Shown here in pieces: positions 44,221 through 56,228 of a stretch of 64,000 nucleotides of DNA. The stretch spans positions 14,602,001 through 14,666,000 of the forward strand of contig JARDYH010000005.1 of NCBI GenBank assembly GCA_029215795.1, written 5' to 3'. Position 1 is the stretch's first letter, and the number at the start of each line of letters is the position of its first letter. The notes beneath the pieces were generated by a model, which was given only the letters and a program-made list of their open reading frames with translations, was not told where the DNA came from and ran no database searches. Made by a program: the position numbers and the translations under genes. This DNA comes from Anniella stebbinsi (Eukaryota > Chordata > Lepidosauria > Squamata > Anniellidae).

Positions 44221-44450
44221 CTACAAGATGGAGTGCTTCTCAAAAGGAATCGTCAACTCCTTCGCAGCCGGCTCATCCAAAAACCAGTACAGCTTCCCAG
44301 TATGAGGCTGGACAAGGGCAGCTGGCAGTGGGTTTTCCTCGTCGCCTTCCAAAATACGCTGTCCCAAGAAACAGAACATTAGAATCTCATTACCTGGGAA
44401 TGCCGCAATCTGCACATGGTCATCCAAATGCGGAACTCTGACCCCCACCC

Positions 44451-44486
<36 letters not shown>

Positions 44487-47400
44487 TCAGAGCCTTGATG
44501 ATTAATAAACCCCAAACGGCACATGAATATCGGCCTTGATGTCCGTGGAACTGAAAATGTATTTTGAATACAGGTGGTTGGAAGGGTGCCATGCCTAGAG
44601 TGGTTTGAAAGTAAAGAGAGGTTTAGGATTATACAGAGGCAATGCCTGATGAAATCTCAGCAGTCGTGTGTAGGTGTGTGTGTGTACAGTTACCCAGTGG
44701 TTAGGGCTTCTGTTCTCTACGCAAGCTTCCGCTGCCCCATGACTAGCGGAAACAGAAATATGCAAAATAAATCCAGGCATATAAAAGTTGCTTAATTTGC
44801 CTAATCAGCCTTTTGGGGGGGCATGCAAATCTGCCCCCAAAGTACACCAAGTTCTTGTCATCTACACAAACCATTCTACAGAATAAGCTGCCATCCCTAA
44901 AAGTCCCATCGTAGGACCGTCGGAAGCTGCCTTACACTAACTCGGACCCCTGGTCCGTCTCTCCCAATATTGTCGACACTGGCTGGCAGCAATGGCTCTC
45001 CAGGGTTGCAGGCGGGATTCTTCCCTTGCCCTACCTGGAGAAGCCAGGGATCGAACCGGGAACCTTCTGCATGCAAAGCAGGTGCTCTAGCACACCAAGC
45101 TATGGACCCTGCCAATGGATGGAGCTATGGCCCCACCCAAGGCTACTCTCCGAGCCCCAGCATCAGGTGCCATTGCTCAGTGACAAGAGTGCATGCTTTG
45201 CATGCAGAAGGTCCCATGTCCAATCGTTGGCACCTCCATTTAGGCTGGGGGGAAACTCTAGAGAGTCACAGGCAGTCAATATACATAGCAGAATGAAGTA
45301 ACCAAGCCCTGGACCAGCCTTCCTCAACCCGGTGCTCTCCAGATGTTTTTGCCTATAACTCCCAGAATTCCCACGTGAAGGAAAGAGGGAGAAAGCACCA
45401 CAATACAGATGTGAAAAGAGACAAGCTCTGGGGCTAATAAAAACAGTATTTTCTTTAATAAATTCTTGTTTAATTAGCTCAACGTGTTTCAAATAAAATC
45501 CTTCTTCAGGAACAAAAAACACACACTCTGGTTTTTTTATTAGCATCAGAGCTTGTCTCTCTTTCCGTGTCCCAGAATTCCCAACCATTGCACCCTGCTG
45601 GCTGGGGTTGATAGGAGTTGAAGTCCAAAATATCTGGAACCAGGTTGGGGAAGGATACGACCAAGCTTCCTGGCACCCACCGACTCATCCACCCGTCTTT
45701 CAGGTTGTGGGGAGGGGGCAAGTCCTTTGCACCAGACCTTTAGAGACCAAAACCAGGCCACACCCATTACCTTTATCACAGTAGCCTTGCTATCCCCAGT
45801 GGCGACAAACACCACGCTCCGAGCAGCGTTCAGCACCGGAAGGGTCAGTGTGATCCGCTCCGGAGGCGGCTTTGGGGAGTCACGAATGGCGGCCACGATC
45901 TTCTCCCGCTCCTGCAATGGGAAAGAGGGCATGAAACACGGAGAAGGTGGGAGGGAGGGAGGCTGGGAAATACCATGGCGGCGCCATATCGAGGCCAAAG
46001 TTGCGCCAAACACGAAAAAGGACAAGGAACTTCACAAAATCCTCCGCGGATGTTGCTGCTAAACAGTAGGAGAAGCCATGCACCTGATTTCAAGATCAAG
46101 GTTTCATATTTTATCTGGGCAGAAACTAAAAGTATGTTTCAAGCCGCATCAAAGTTTCTATTCATCCCTGCATTCTTTTTTTAAAGAGTCAGCAACCACG
46201 TCTTAGCAATTCCCAAACTCTTTTTCAAAAGGGGACAGACAGTCTTCAGCGTGAAGAAAGAAGGCAAATTCATGCTTTCGCTCAGAAATGAAGCCAGGCC
46301 TGGGTCTCGTGGGCCCTTTGCAGAAAAGGTGGGCGAAGGTTTCAACCCCGGGGTGAAAGAAGCAGAGCACCTGGATATAAGTGTACATGTGGCAGTGAGC
46401 AGATACCAGCCAACTGAAGACAAGCGTAACCCCTTAAGGCTTGAAAATGCACAGGAATCTGGTTGCCCAGGTGCTTAAAAAGACTAATGACACCACTGAG
46501 GAATTTAACATGCTTTCCAAACTTGGAGAGAGGTGGGTTGGTGCCCTAATCATTGAGACCAGTTCATTCTAAGTTTGATGCCTCCTCCTCCAGCCTTGGA
46601 GCTGCCCGCCCAAACACCTGCCGTCCAAACAGACAAAACAAGCACAGAGACAAAGGTCTAAGAATGGGCAAGCGATGCAAAGGCCTTCTTAGGTTGCATC
46701 AGCAAAATAGGCTTCTTTGCGCCCAACTGGAATTGCAGGCAGAACTCTCAGGGATAAGTGGCGGGGGGGGGGGGGAGAGAAAGAGAGGATTCAACGCGCC
46801 ATGAGCTTCTTGAACCTATGCTGCCCCTTCCTATGAACGGAGACAGCAGGGCTCGTTTGCAGTTCTCGGTTCCCCGCATCTTTCCTGCCGACGGGGCAGT
46901 GGAACCAGAGTAAAGGTGAGGTTGGCTTGCGGGTCCTGACAAGCTACAGGGGTACACCCGCTACAGTCACATACACACGTGCGTTCCCTGCTGTGCAACG
47001 TGCAAGGTAGTTTTACATAGGAGTGGTGGTGGTTTTCAAATGCAATTTAATAACATGTTTCTGCATACGTTGTTCTTGGTACAGTTCCGTCTTTGAGGGG
47101 AGGGGGAGTTAACGTATACAATCGACTACAGCAGAAGTGCTCCAATGGGTCAAGAAGGATCTCTGCTCCCCCCCCCCATCGCTTAAATGTGAAGCAGTTG
47201 CACGCAAGCAGTCCTGTTTCACGTATCTTAATCCCTCAGGAATAAGCCGGGGAGAAATCCAATTAAAAGGGAAGGGATTTCTCGCCCTGCCACATCAGGT
47301 TTTTGAATCCGAAGCAGCAGTGTGGAAGAGGTAATGTATTGACAGGCCTCAAACCCGTGGGGGGGGGGGGGGGAAGGACAATCCCAGGTGGCCCAGGCAC

Positions 47401-50400
47401 CTAACTAGTTAGTACTGGCAGCTAGTTTGAAATGTCTCAGGGCTGCACACAGCTGCCACTCAGCAGTTTTTTATGCTTCTCACCCTTTCTGGGAATTGAT
47501 GCTCTTTTCTTTTTTAAAAAACAGGAGTCACAGCATCATCAAATCAAAATATTAGACATGAAAAACGTTCAGAAACAATTTTATTCCTTTTCGGAAATTG
47601 TCAACTTCCAACAGATGCCTCAGTGTACTTTAAAACTGAGTATGTAGCTCAAGGTAAATTTAGAAACATTTCTAAACTTCCCATGTTCCCTGGCCCTGGT
47701 TATGGCTAGGGTTTTGGCCAATAAACACATGTGCATGCACACACACACACACGCAAGAACAGTAAGCTTTGAGCAGTTTAATTGGTTGCTTAATAAATTA
47801 ACACTTGAATTGATTAATTGGATACGAACAATTTTAACTCTGTGAGCCTGCAAGTTAACTGTGCACTGGTTTAATTTTTGAGGCTATTTAGGTTCTGGTA
47901 ATAGAGAATGAGAATGAAAAAAAGAAAGTATTGCAGCGGTTTCTTCTAACAGCCAAATGGTAACATTTGTTTACTAAGTTTTCTTATATTTTCTTCAACA
48001 ACTGCAAAAAGGCACCCATGTTGAAGTTTTGGTATTATGCACATGGGTCAAGTTTCCACCTCAGAGTAGGGACTTGTTAAGAGTAAGGGTAACTAAATTG
48101 AGAGGAGGAGGAGGAGGAAGGGACAGAGGTCATGCGTCTGAAGGTGCAAGGCAAAGAGAAAGGGGTTGAGAATACACAGAAGTGGTCAATACCAGAGAAA
48201 GAATGACAAGAAAATGGTTTGATCCTATCTATCAACATCCCATGCCCTCTATGGCTCCCCCTAGCGAATGGAGGGCCTCCATGTTCTCTGGCCTGTTATG
48301 TCATAGGTCCCCAAACCAAAATGGCTACACGCCTCAGGGTGGGCGACTGGCCCCCAAAACATAGGTTAAAAAAGAAAAGAGAAAATGCCAGTTGTGATAA
48401 TTTTCACATGGCTTTATGTTGTCTTGGTATCTTTTTATCACCATTCTAAAATGGTACTACCCCTGTGTACTCTGGCTTTGAAACTGTTTCTGGCACATTC
48501 CTTCTTCACATGCTTTTCTACCTGGAATGGTAAGCTATGTTTCAGAAGACAGGTGCTGGATCTTAAAGCTTGGGAAATGCTGCTTAAATTCATACCACAG
48601 CATTCGCAATCTAAAGGCAATAGAGTTTTTGACTGCTTGGACAAACCCCGATGGATGACATTGTGTCTACGTGGTGGTGGTGGAGAAATAGCATTTCCTC
48701 ATTGTGACAGAACAAGCCCTCAACTCATCTCTAACGTGGGTTTGGTTGCTCAAGCTATCAGCCCTGCTGCCTCAGAGCAGGAACAAACATGGCGTTTAGC
48801 TCACAGGAGCAGGCACCTCCAAGCAATTGCACGGACTGCCTGAATCGACTCCCTGTTCAGAAGATTAACTAGGGCTTTGGGAAGCCAGTCAGCAACATTA
48901 GCTGCCAGGACCTAAAGGCAGCCTTCCCCAACCTGGTGCCCTCCAGTCGTTTTGGCCTTCAATTCCCCATCGGTCCCAACCTAGCACGGCCAATGGTCTG
49001 GAATTCTGGGAGCTGTAACCCAAAACATTTGGAGGGCACCAAGATGCGGAAGGCTGCAAAAAAGGCATTTTGGAAACCCATGGATCCAGAAATCCCCTGG
49101 GCCAGGCCTCATTAATAGGTCCACCACCCCTGCAGGGCTAAAAGCCACAGCGATCCCCAGCCTGAACGGGCAGTGATCCGGCCCCGGCAAGGGATGCGCA
49201 GCTATGTCCCACACGCACAGAGAACCAACACGCCGTTCACTATAAAATGCAGCATATGACTTGCAACGTATGTCAAGGTAGCTCAGCCTTTCCATACCCG
49301 GTGCCCCAAACCAAATGCGTTGGACTGCACCTCCCATCATTCCTGGCCAGCATACCCAACACATCTGGAGGGCATCAGGATAGGGAAGGCTGAGTGAGTG
49401 GAACACAAGACAGTCCTACAGTCATCCTCAGCTATTCCAGCTAACCGGATCAGTTGAGGTGTGAAGAAGGCTTGATTTTCATCCCCATCTTGGCATGCTG
49501 GGCGGAGAGGTTTAACCCTCCATCCTTAGCATGCTGAGATGGGGATTAAAAGCAGGCCTGGTGGAGGGGCAGGAGGGGAGAATGCCAGGGATGGATCCAG
49601 AATCCTGGTGGGCCAGAGGTTCCCCATCCCTGCTTTACGGGGTACTTGGCAATGGGGACTGAATCCCTGCCACGCCCCACAACACTGACACCCACTCAGC
49701 TGCTGGTGCAAGGATTGGACTGTGGGTAGAGGACACCTCCTCTGCCTCACCCCACCCATGCCGATTTTCTCAGCAGCCAACCTTTCACCACAAAGCAGCC
49801 GCAAGTGGCTTAGTGGCCAGCTTGCTCCACCCACAGAATTTCCAGAGCTGGAAGGAGAACAAGAATGAACGAGAGCTCTCAATCTCAGAATACAGCAGCC
49901 TAATGAGCTCCTCCATGTTGCTGCTAGAACAAAATCCATCTCAGCACATCCCATTTAAGAGGGCAGCCTGCCTTAGGGACAGAGCCAGATACCAGTAAGC
50001 CTTAATCCAATTCCACTGAGCTTGCTTAGTATAGATGGCTGGGTAAACACCTCCCCCCCACACACACCACTTCCGTCTACCCATTCAGCCCCCCCCCCAA
50101 GAGGCATGACATCCTTTCCCTGGCTCACCTGTAGGAGGGGATGATCCGGAAAGAGTGAGCACGTGTGTCCATCCGGTCCTACACCCAAGATCAAGAGGTC
50201 AAACACAGGCATGTCCTCACCCTGGAAGGCCTGCAGGGCAGAAACACAGCCAAGGAATGAAAGGTCACAGATAGCTCTCCTGTTTTTATGCCACTTTTCA
50301 ATATGCAATGATCAGGGTGCCTTACAGAGCTTTAAAGTCAAGTTAAAAATACAGCATTGGCAAAATGGTAAGAATGGGAGGATAGAAGCAGCTTTAAAAA

Positions 50401-53400
50401 ACAAATGATAAAGATGGTAAATGTCCAGGGAAAATAAGAAGTTATTGGTCTGGGGTATAAAAGGCATTAAAGGAGGAGCCAGGTTCAACTAATTTCCTGG
50501 GAACCATTCTGTTCAAGTGAAAGACAGGCTACTGCCCAGTGTGGCAGCCTTCCTCAACCTGGAGGCTTCCAAATGTGGTGGACTATGATGCCCATCAGTG
50601 CCCAGGTAGCATGACCAAAGGCCATGCTGGCCCGGGGGGGGGGGGGGGGGGGGGTTTGAAGTCCAATATATCTGGAGGGCACCAGGTTGGGGAAGGCTGA
50701 GTCGCTCTAGCTGTCAAATTAGGGTGGGGGGAATAGTACTTGTTTGGCAAGCAGAGATGGAGCTGGGGGGGGCAGGGGGTTTCTCTGCTCATGTGACACC
50801 AATACTGTGCCATCTGCACTGGCTGCCAGGGTGTTTCCAAGTCCAATTTAAAGTCCTGGCTTTAACCTTTGGCAAAACGTTCAAAGGTTAAAGGGGCAAG
50901 GAATACCAGCATCTTTCAGCTTAAAGCTCTTATTGCCAAGAACTAACCCTTAAGAGAGTCATTTCAGCCTTTGAGAATTGGGGTGGGGGTGGGGGAGACA
51001 CCTTGTGCAAAAGCCAGGGAACCACCCTATAATCAGTGGCCAGGGCCATGGCTAACTGAGCAACCCCAAATGAGCCGGATAAGGTTCGACACCCCTGGCT
51101 GAAAGCCTTAAATGGTTTGAGACCAAGTTACACCAGCCAGCCCACACTCTGAGGTCATCAACAGAGGCCCTTCTCACCAAGACACAACCAAGGGCGATTA
51201 GGCTGGCGAGTCTAAGGAGAGGGCCTGGTAGGTGGGGGCCCTGCACGCTGGCACTGGCTTCCATCAGGGGGTTGTCAGGCTCCTTCTTTGCAGGTCTTCA
51301 GGAAGGTTCTGAAGACCCACATGCTTTCACCAGCCTTTCCTTACTCCATGTGCTGCAGAATTTATTGGGTGGTACCCAGTTTTATAGAATTGTTGAATAA
51401 TTATTGCATTGTTATTGTATTTATTTTGCCCTGTTTTTTATGTGGCACACTACCTCGAGAAGGTCCATAAAAGCAGCTGAAAATATAACTTTAAATAAAA
51501 TTACATTAAAAAAAAGAGATACACATTCGTGCCTGCTACTGGAACGCCTCTGAAGACTGATTCAGGAGTGCGAAGGTAGCACGACTCCCATTGCTGAACA
51601 TCCCCTCCCATTTTTTTTTTTGCTTGCTTTGTTTTGGCATCTTATTATGAGATAAAATATGATGACCTCAAAGGTATTTAAAGGGTCTCACTTCCCAGGC
51701 AACTACTACAAATCTTCCCTCTCCCTGGAAGGCTGCTTCAGTCGGTCCATTCATCTCAAGCACCAGATGCCTTGGACTATTATTATAAGGTAAACAATTA
51801 GGACATCTCGGCTATCTGGCTATTATGGAAAACCTTAATCATTTGGGGGGTACACTACATGCTCCCTCTTTCAAGAGGGTTGTGCAAGTACCTCATTTCT
51901 AGCTGTTCCCCAAATGAATCCTGTTCCCCAAATGGGTGCAATTTTGGGGGGTTTCAATCTCTTGTAGAAATGTACCTGCCCAAAATTGATAAATGAATGA
52001 ATTAGCTAATCCCAAGGGTCTTTATATATGGTGGCAAATGGCAGAGCTCAACATTTCCATATCGCATCATACTGTAAGGTGCTGTATGATTTCAGTATTA
52101 GAAACCAACCCACAGAGACACCCACAGCCTCTCTCTCTCCCAACTGTACCTCTTTCAGCTTTGCAGCATAATCTGCAGCTGCCTCTTCTACAGCTAGTGA
52201 AGGGTTGATAACAACAATTTGGTCTTCGGGTACAGCAATTTTAGAAAGGAGGTACGTCTGAAATAAATAACCACAAGTCACATAACAGGAATAATAACAA
52301 AAACAGTCCCACCATCAGCCTTCAGCCTTTGACACTCTATCCTTTTAGATCCAGCAGAAAACCTCCTGAAGATGCAAGGGCTCTTTCCATCCCTGCTAGG
52401 CTTCTGGTCCACGGTGGAAACCTGCTGGTAGAAGGGGGAGGGAAGCAATCTTTGCTGATTCCTCCCTCAGTCCCCTCTGCTGCCTCAAGAATTTGTTCCA
52501 GAGGGTTGGGAGACCCTCTGGAACAGTTGGGGAGGTGGTGATGGAGGCTGCAGAGGGAAGGGAGAATCAACAAAGATCACCCACCCCCACCCCTCCACCG
52601 GTAGGAGCATTACGAGCCACCCACCCCCACCCCTCCACCGGTAGGAGCATTACGAGTCAAACTCTGCTCAGGAACTGCTCCCACTGGCAGAATAAAAAAA
52701 TGGATCCAACTTGCCTCTCTTTCCCCTCCTTTCTCTTGTTGAAATTTAAATTGTAAGCAACTTGGGGCAGGGCTCTGTATTTTTTGTACACCATACTTTA
52801 TAAAGTACTATTCACATCAGCAATGTGATATAAATAATAAAAAATAAAATAAAATAAACAAGATAAACAGCAGACACGGCATAGAGAACACCTTCATTCC
52901 TATGGGGTGGCAATACGTGCAGCGAAGAAAGCTTTCTTCTCTGCGCGCATTGCGTCTGCAAATTCGCGTCCAGCGGAACTGTTCAGGGTGGTGAGGGGTC
53001 TAACCCGGGCACCTTCCCCCCTGAATCCGATTTTAGAGCCTTCGGCGGTTCGCTGCGATGCCTTTAATGATCATTTAGCAGATAAAATCTCTCGGATAAG
53101 AGCCGACTTAGATGCCGTCGTTATAGCAGAGGCTGACGATGGAGTGTCCAGTGACTCCGCGAGTAGAATTATACTGGATCAGTTTCAGTTGGTGAGTACC
53201 GAAGACGTGGACAAGCTGCTTGGACGAGTGAGGGGGACGACTTGCCCTCTCGATCCCTGTCCTTCATGGCTGGTCATCCAAGGAGGAGATGTGGTTACAT
53301 CGCAATTACAATATATTATTAATGCATCTCTCAGGCAGGGGAGTTTTCCATCATGTTTAAAAGAAGCGGTAGTACGGCTGCTTCTAAAGAAGCCCTCCCT

Positions 53401-56228
53401 GGATCCCCTGGACTTTAATAACTACAGACCGGTATCAAACCTTCCATTCTTGGGCAAGGTGATCGAGAGGGCGGTTGCCTTTCAACTCCAGGTAGTCTTG
53501 GATGACACTGATTTTCTAGACCCATTTCAAACTGGCTTCAGGGCGGGATACGGAGTTGAGACTGCTATGGTCGCCTTAGCGGATGATCTATGCCTGGGTA
53601 TTGACAGGGGGAGTGTGTCCCTGTTGGTACTTTTGGACCTCTCAGCGGCATTCGATACCATCGACCATGGTATCCTTCTGGAACGCCTGAGGGGATTGGG
53701 AATCGGGGGCACTGTGCTTCAGTGGTTCCGGTCCTACCTCTCGGGCAGGTTCCAGATGGTGATGCTTGGGGATAGCTGCTCTGCAAAGAAGGAGCTGCTG
53801 TGTGGCGTACCGCAAGGTGCCATCCTTTCCCCAATGCTGTTTAACATTTATATGAAACCGTTGGGAGAGATCATCCGGAGGCATGGGGCGGGGTGCTATC
53901 AGTATGCTGATGACACCCAAATATATTTCTCTATGCCTTCAATAACAGCGTCTGCTAAGGATAGTGTGTCTCCTCTGAATGAATGTTTGGAGGCGGTAAT
54001 GGGATGGATGAGGAAAAACAAACTGAAGCTGAATCCAGACAAGACGGAGGTGCTTGCTGTCAAAGGCCGCAACCTGGGTTTGGAGGTGTGTCAACCGGTT
54101 CTGGATGGGGTTACACTCCCCCTGAAAGACTGTGTTCGCAGCTTGGGGGTGCTCCTGGATCCGTCGCTTCAAATGACAGCCCAGATAGATGCGACGGCCA
54201 GGAGTGCCTACTATCAGCTTTGGCTGATACGCCAGCTGCGCCCCTTCCTAGAGTTGGAAGACCTAAAGATGGTAGTGCACGCGCTGGTAACTTCGAGGCT
54301 TGACTTCTGCAATGCGCTGTACATAGGGCTACCTTTGTGCCTAGTCCGGAAACTTCAACTAGTTCAAAATATGGCAGCCAGGTTGGTCACCGGTACATCT
54401 AGGAGTGACCATATTACGCCAGCTTTAAAATCGCTCCACTGGCTGCCAATTAGTTTCCGGGCGAAGTATAAAGTGTTGGTCATTACCTTTAAAGCCCTAC
54501 ATGGTTTGGGTCCAGGTTACCTGCGGGATCGCCTTCTCCCGTACAATCCGCCCCGCACGCTCAGGTCCTCTGGGAAGAACTTACTGCGGTCGGCCAAGAC
54601 TAGGCTGACAACCGTTACCCAGAGGACCTTCTCTTCTGCCGCTCCCAGACTGTGGAATGACCTGCCGGAGGAGACTCGTCAACTTAACAGTCTTTTAGAA
54701 TTTAAGAAAGCTATAAAGACTGTTCTCTTCCGGCAGGCATATCCAGTGTAATTTTTAGAATGTTTTTAGGATGTTTTAGGATGTTTTAATGCAGTTTTAA
54801 TAATAATTGTCATGTTTTTAATTAGTTTTATGTATTTTATCATGTTGTTGTTCCCCGCCTCGATCCAGACGGAGAGGCGGGTAAGAAATAAATTGTTATT
54901 ATTATTATTATTATCATTTCCATGCTGGAGAAAACTTCACCTGTTTAATTGCTGCCTGTCAGGCAGCTGAAAGACACAAGAGCCCTACCAAGCAAAAGAA
55001 AGAAAAGGACCTGGGTCCAGCAACAGGAAGCTATTCCCATATTTTCCTTATCGCCAACCCTTTTGAACAAAGATCTTCATTGAAAACAGGAATGCTGGGT
55101 TCTGTAGAAGGAATGGGAAGCTGAAAGAAACTGCTAGGATTTGGCAGTTTCACTCCCTGATCATAGAATTTTAGAGTTGGAAGGGACCTGGTCCAACCTC
55201 ATCCTCAGTGCTGGATGGAATCCTTTTAATACATACTACAGAAGTCAGAAGAAGGCAGGACTACATTTCTGATGGACCACTTCATGCCTGCTTACTATCT
55301 TATGAAGGAGGGAGGGGAGAGACACCCCCACCTCCTAAAATGCATTAATCAGCGAGACAGAGCAAGCAGGCGGCTGGTTTAGAGCAAGAATGTGCAGAAG
55401 GCAGGCCACAGTCTGCCAGCAGACCTTGTAGCACCTGCAGCTTTAGTATTATGGGTTGTATTTGCCCTGCATCTTATTTCAGGAGCAGCCTTGAGCATCA
55501 TCAGCATCATCATAGGATATAGGGTTGCGGGGATTCTTGCGAAGAATACTGAATTAAATGGATCGCAGTCTGGTCTACCAAGGCATTTCCAGTACTAAGC
55601 AAGATTTGATATGCTGTAGATACATGCTTGATTTATATTTCAAAAAACCCTCAGTGGACCATGGGGATTCTAGTAAACTGAAAAAAGGAAAAGGGGGACA
55701 GGAGGAAGAAGGCCTCAGGAGAGCGAGCGATCCAGCCCCTCCCTGCGCTCCCGGGTTTACCATCCTCCTCGGGTGGGGTCAACGCCGTCCCCAGCGCTGG
55801 GAAGAGGAGCCAGGATCCCTTCCCAGGGGAATTCGCCCAGGCAACCAGCCCCATAGAGCCCAGCCCCCGAGCCATGCACACCCACAGCGCCCGCTTCAGC
55901 CCGCCCAACCAGCCCCTTGGAGAGACACCTTGTAGGCGCCGTAGTTGCTCTCGGGGTCGTTCAGCGGGACCCGGCGCTCGTCCACGAAAGCCAGGAGCCA
56001 GCGGGCAGGGGAGGCGGCAGCGGCGGGCAGCTCCTGGGCCAAGATCCGCACCAGGCTCCCACCTGACAGGCCGAGGGAGAAGCGCCCACCAGGCCCGGAC
56101 TGAGCCTCCCGCTGGGCTACCAGCTGGGCCAGAGCCGAGCCCAGCTCCTGCGGGGAAGGGAAGACTGAGACTTGGGGCGGCGAAGCTGCGGCGGCCGGGC
56201 CGCGCCGTGACACCGAAGAACCGGGCAT
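44221..56228 (-). CDS. PGLS: PGLS, 6-phosphogluconolactonase
   Basis: PGLS hydrolyses 6-phosphogluconolactone to 6-phosphogluconate, step two of the oxidative pentose phosphate pathway, in the cytosol. Exons on the minus strand: 56228-55929, 52257-52150, 50230-50129, 45911-45771, 44358-44221. Every intron is phase 0 and GT-AG; the sum is 789 nt or 262 residues (human 258). Family motifs: [14 protein letters not shown] at residues 51-64, [20 protein letters not shown] at 81-100, and the signature [19 protein letters not shown] at 151-169, whose Asp and His are active-site residues in the family. The C-terminal exon reads [12 protein letters not shown] and ends EKHSIL. The start Met lies in a GC-rich, CpG-dense exon. 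It is in tandem with SLC27A1 on the same strand, as in human. Confidence 0.96.
44453..44488. repeat. (TTTC)n microsatellite
   Basis: About nine TTTC units lie between the last two PGLS exons. Confidence 0.9.
44920..45110 (-). mobile_element. tRNA-derived SINE, reverse
   Basis: The plus strand runs from GAAGCTGCCTTACACTAACT through TACCTGGAGAAGCCAGGGAT, the reversed B box ATCGAACCGGGAACC and TTCTGCATGCAAAGCAGGTG to the reversed A-box region (CTAGCACACCAAGCTATGG). The head resembles a tRNA with the 5' sequence CCATAGCTTGGTGTGCTAGA. Confidence 0.7.
45373..45570 (-). mobile_element. foldback retroelement-like insertion with 12-bp target duplication
   Basis: CCCAGAATTCCC occurs at 45361-45372 and again at 45571-45582, flanking a 198-bp insert inside an older foldback repeat. 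The insert has inverted arms (45418-45446 with 45528-45559: GAGACAAGCTCTG...GCTAATAAAAA and its inverse) and outer GGAAAGAG/CTCTTTCC. Between the arms, on the minus strand, lies CTGAAGA...GAAACACGTTGAGC (45509-45478), a hammerhead-like core. Arms plus core suggest a Penelope-like remnant, but there is no coding sequence. Confidence 0.6.
45912..50128. other. PGLS intron 3
   Basis: This interval has foldback repeats at about 48900-49055 and 49285-49395, G or C homopolymers (46760, 47360), an unassigned open frame on the plus strand (48385-48843, 152 codons, no recognised domain) and otherwise unassigned sequence. No further PGLS exon is needed. Confidence 0.45.
50231..52149. other. PGLS intron 2
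   Basis: A foldback repeat with a G20-type run lies at 50545-50700. A degenerate L2-like LINE (about 50795-51480; LHWLPG-type motif at about 50815, tail near 51440-51500) is split by another interspersed repeat at about 50885-51095. Confidence 0.5.
52579..52658. repeat. 40-bp direct duplication
   Basis: Two adjacent 40-bp units (CCACCCCCACCCCTCCACCG, GTAGGAGCATTACGAG) differ at one or two bases. Confidence 0.9.
52885..54910 (+). mobile_element. L2-type LINE with open RT frame (5'-truncated)
   Basis: The element occupies PGLS intron 1, antisense to the gene. It carries a single uninterrupted frame, a 3'UTR, an 8-bp hairpin CCCGCCTC (54854-54861) / GAGGCGGG (54874-54881), TAAGAAATAAATTG and a (TTA)n tail. 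The 5' end is truncated: no endonuclease domain precedes the reverse transcriptase. The left boundary is a guess, close to an unrelated A-rich LINE tail at about 52800-52860. Confidence 0.85.
52907..54751 (+). CDS. L2-type LINE ORF2, reverse transcriptase part
   Basis: The 614 open codons encode a non-LTR reverse transcriptase. In order: [20 protein letters not shown] (about residues 161-180), the catalytic [19 protein letters not shown] (about 239-257), [17 protein letters not shown] (about 299-315), the polymerase box [11 protein letters not shown] with YADD at 333-336, [16 protein letters not shown] (about 367-382) and the C-terminal block [20 protein letters not shown]. The endonuclease region is missing, so it cannot be an autonomous element. 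The absence of stops points to a young insertion. The first Met is simply the first in the open frame; the true ORF began upstream in the full-length element. Confidence 0.88.
   Translation: MAIRAAKKAFFSARIASANSRPAELFRVVRGLTRAPSPLNPILEPSAVRCDAFNDHLADKISRIRADLDAVVIAEADDGVSSDSASRIILDQFQLVSTEDVDKLLGRVRGTTCPLDPCPSWLVIQGGDVVTSQLQYIINASLRQGSFPSCLKEAVVRLLLKKPSLDPLDFNNYRPVSNLPFLGKVIERAVAFQLQVVLDDTDFLDPFQTGFRAGYGVETAMVALADDLCLGIDRGSVSLLVLLDLSAAFDTIDHGILLERLRGLGIGGTVLQWFRSYLSGRFQMVMLGDSCSAKKELLCGVPQGAILSPMLFNIYMKPLGEIIRRHGAGCYQYADDTQIYFSMPSITASAKDSVSPLNECLEAVMGWMRKNKLKLNPDKTEVLAVKGRNLGLEVCQPVLDGVTLPLKDCVRSLGVLLDPSLQMTAQIDATARSAYYQLWLIRQLRPFLELEDLKMVVHALVTSRLDFCNALYIGLPLCLVRKLQLVQNMAARLVTGTSRSDHITPALKSLHWLPISFRAKYKVLVITFKALHGLGPGYLRDRLLPYNPPRTLRSSGKNLLRSAKTRLTTVTQRTFSSAAPRLWNDLPEETRQLNSLLEFKKAIKTVLFRQAYPV
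54911..55928. other. rest of PGLS intron 1
   Basis: A short repeat (TCATAGAATTTTAGAGTTGG AAGGGACCTGG type) lies at 55160-55225. The GC-rich stretch from about 55,700 belongs to the CpG island around exon 1. Confidence 0.45.

Larger units (their letters stand above)
44359..45770. other. PGLS intron 4
   Basis: This interval contains a (TTTC)n microsatellite (about 44453-44488), a tRNA-derived SINE reversed (44920-45110) and another forward (45170-45250), and a foldback repeat (45318-45372 and 45571-45650) split by the insertion at 45373. Confidence 0.55.
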
